From Carposina sasakii (lineage: Eukaryota > Arthropoda > Insecta > Lepidoptera > Carposinidae): a stretch of DNA of 64,000 nt. Below the pieces are notes generated by a model. It searched no databases, had not been told where the DNA came from, and saw nothing but the letters and a program-made list of their open reading frames with translations. How positions within the stretch are numbered: the first letter of the stretch is position 1; each line of letters starts with the position of its first letter. A program made the translations under genes and the position numbers. Positions 63,100-64,000 of the stretch are shown here, one piece after another. The stretch covers positions 4,382,716-4,446,715 of the forward strand of contig CP053163.1 in the NCBI GenBank assembly GCA_014607495.2. The letters are read 5' to 3'.

Positions 63100-64000
63100 G
63101 TGAGTTTTGAGATTTCAATGTTTAGATAAAACTATAAAGAATAAGTGTGTTGATCTTACTGCAAAACCTAGGTAAGTAGATCAAGACAATAATAACTTTC
63201 TTTATCAGATATTTTTTACCTGACCATTGAGCTAAAGCAAAATCGGTTGAAGGTTTAGTTAATCAATACACAGAAAGCTTTCTCTACTAGAATAATAAAA
63301 AGTATTGTGCAGGAATAGGCAATAACCAGACAAAGGCAATATTTCTTTTGATAATCCACAGTGGCTTTTCTTGAGCATATTGTGTATTAAAATCATGTAG
63401 CGATTGAGGTATGCATTGAATATTTAAACAAATAGCTGTAGGTTTAATTTATTTTATTAATCTGAACTTTTTAGAATTCTAGTTAACATACTTCCAGATA
63501 CACGAAAATTATTCTGTGACGTGTTTAATATTATCTTTACTAATCTGTTACTAATATTAAATATTCGAAAGTAACTCGGTCTGTCTATCCGACTGTCTCG
63601 CCAGAACGACTGAATCGATTTAATCTCGTCAAGTTTTATACGAAACGTCAATGTAACTTCTTTGTCCATTGCCCCCAGCATACAAGTACAGCCTTTCTGT
63701 ATACTGAAAAAAGGCTTGTCCGTTTTTTCTTAACACAAACAGATATTAAACCAATTAAGCGAATGTAATAACCTGCCTAAGTAGGCAAGGCAAACAGCAT
63801 TTCCTCGCGTAATTAGGCATACTTAAATTATTATTATCATCAAAGAAATCTGGCAAGGAGAAAATAATATAATAAGAAACTGGACTGTAGCCAAGCACCT
63901 AATGTAATTGTTTCGATAGAGGATGACTCTTGCTTTGCTTTTTTTGGGAATATTTTCTTTTCTTACAAAACCCCTATAGCCTACGTTTTATATATCGTCC
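63100..64000. other. Non-coding stretch with a Helitron-like scrap
   Basis: 63528-63640 resembles the start of the (CTGTCTGTC) Helitron-like class ('tactaatattaaatattcga', 'cagaacgactgaatcgattt'). No gene. Confidence 0.4.

Overview
This window looks like an intergenic or intronic stretch of a moth or butterfly (Lepidoptera) chromosome. It is AT-rich eukaryotic DNA with split genes (GT..AG introns) and no bacterial-style operons. It is packed with repeat families that I recognise as typical of Lepidoptera: retroelement tails ending CAGCAGTGGACTGCAATAGG, tails reading CTTCCTGCCCTTATCCCATT, and Helitron-like ends reading CGCGGGCGTCCACTAGT. I found no intact conserved host gene. The only host-like candidates are weak: an exon with a signal peptide (27908-28092), a two-exon 41-codon ORF (14609-14961), and a hydrophobic exon-like ORF resembling the start of a major facilitator transporter (2832-3128, minus).

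Layout. 0-10 kb: a 0.2 kb TTAA-flanked MITE; a 4.3 kb unit bounded by ~85 bp inverted repeats made of palindromes (2140-6456); a complete but decayed piggyBac-like transposon (7210-10104) with TTAA target duplications, an intron and subterminal repeats. 10-22 kb: a DIRS-type retrotransposon (10743-13697) that keeps both inverted terminal repeats and the internal complementary region but has lost most of its pol gene, with a Penelope-like terminal fragment carrying a hammerhead ribozyme inside it; an RTE-like LINE fragment; and a nearly complete pogo/Tigger element (18836-21796). 22-31 kb: a tRNA-derived SINE with a perfect 20 bp duplication, Helitron-like repeats, a 760 bp hAT derivative with an exact 8 bp duplication, and a multi-exon transposase pseudogene (28321-30709) whose N-terminus has two cysteine modules interrupted by introns at the same place. 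31-38 kb: nested Helitron-like and MITE copies, then sparse sequence. 38-41 kb: a Penelope-like element (reverse transcriptase plus GIY-YIG) with its own hammerhead ribozyme, interrupted by a miniature copia element with identical LTRs and by a hAT MITE that supplies the stop codon. 41-64 kb: MITEs, SINEs, a Helitron helicase C-terminus, two tandem tRNA-like sequences, another hAT MITE inserted in a retroelement tail, and more LINE/SINE tails.

The genes here do not form a pathway. The window is a record of transposition: at least nine element types are superposed, several nested two or three deep, and their duplications allow a relative order of insertion. The most interesting items are the two hammerhead ribozymes, the DIRS element with a readable internal complementary region, the duplicated intron-split cysteine module of the DDE transposase, and the unidentified 4.3 kb inverted-repeat unit.
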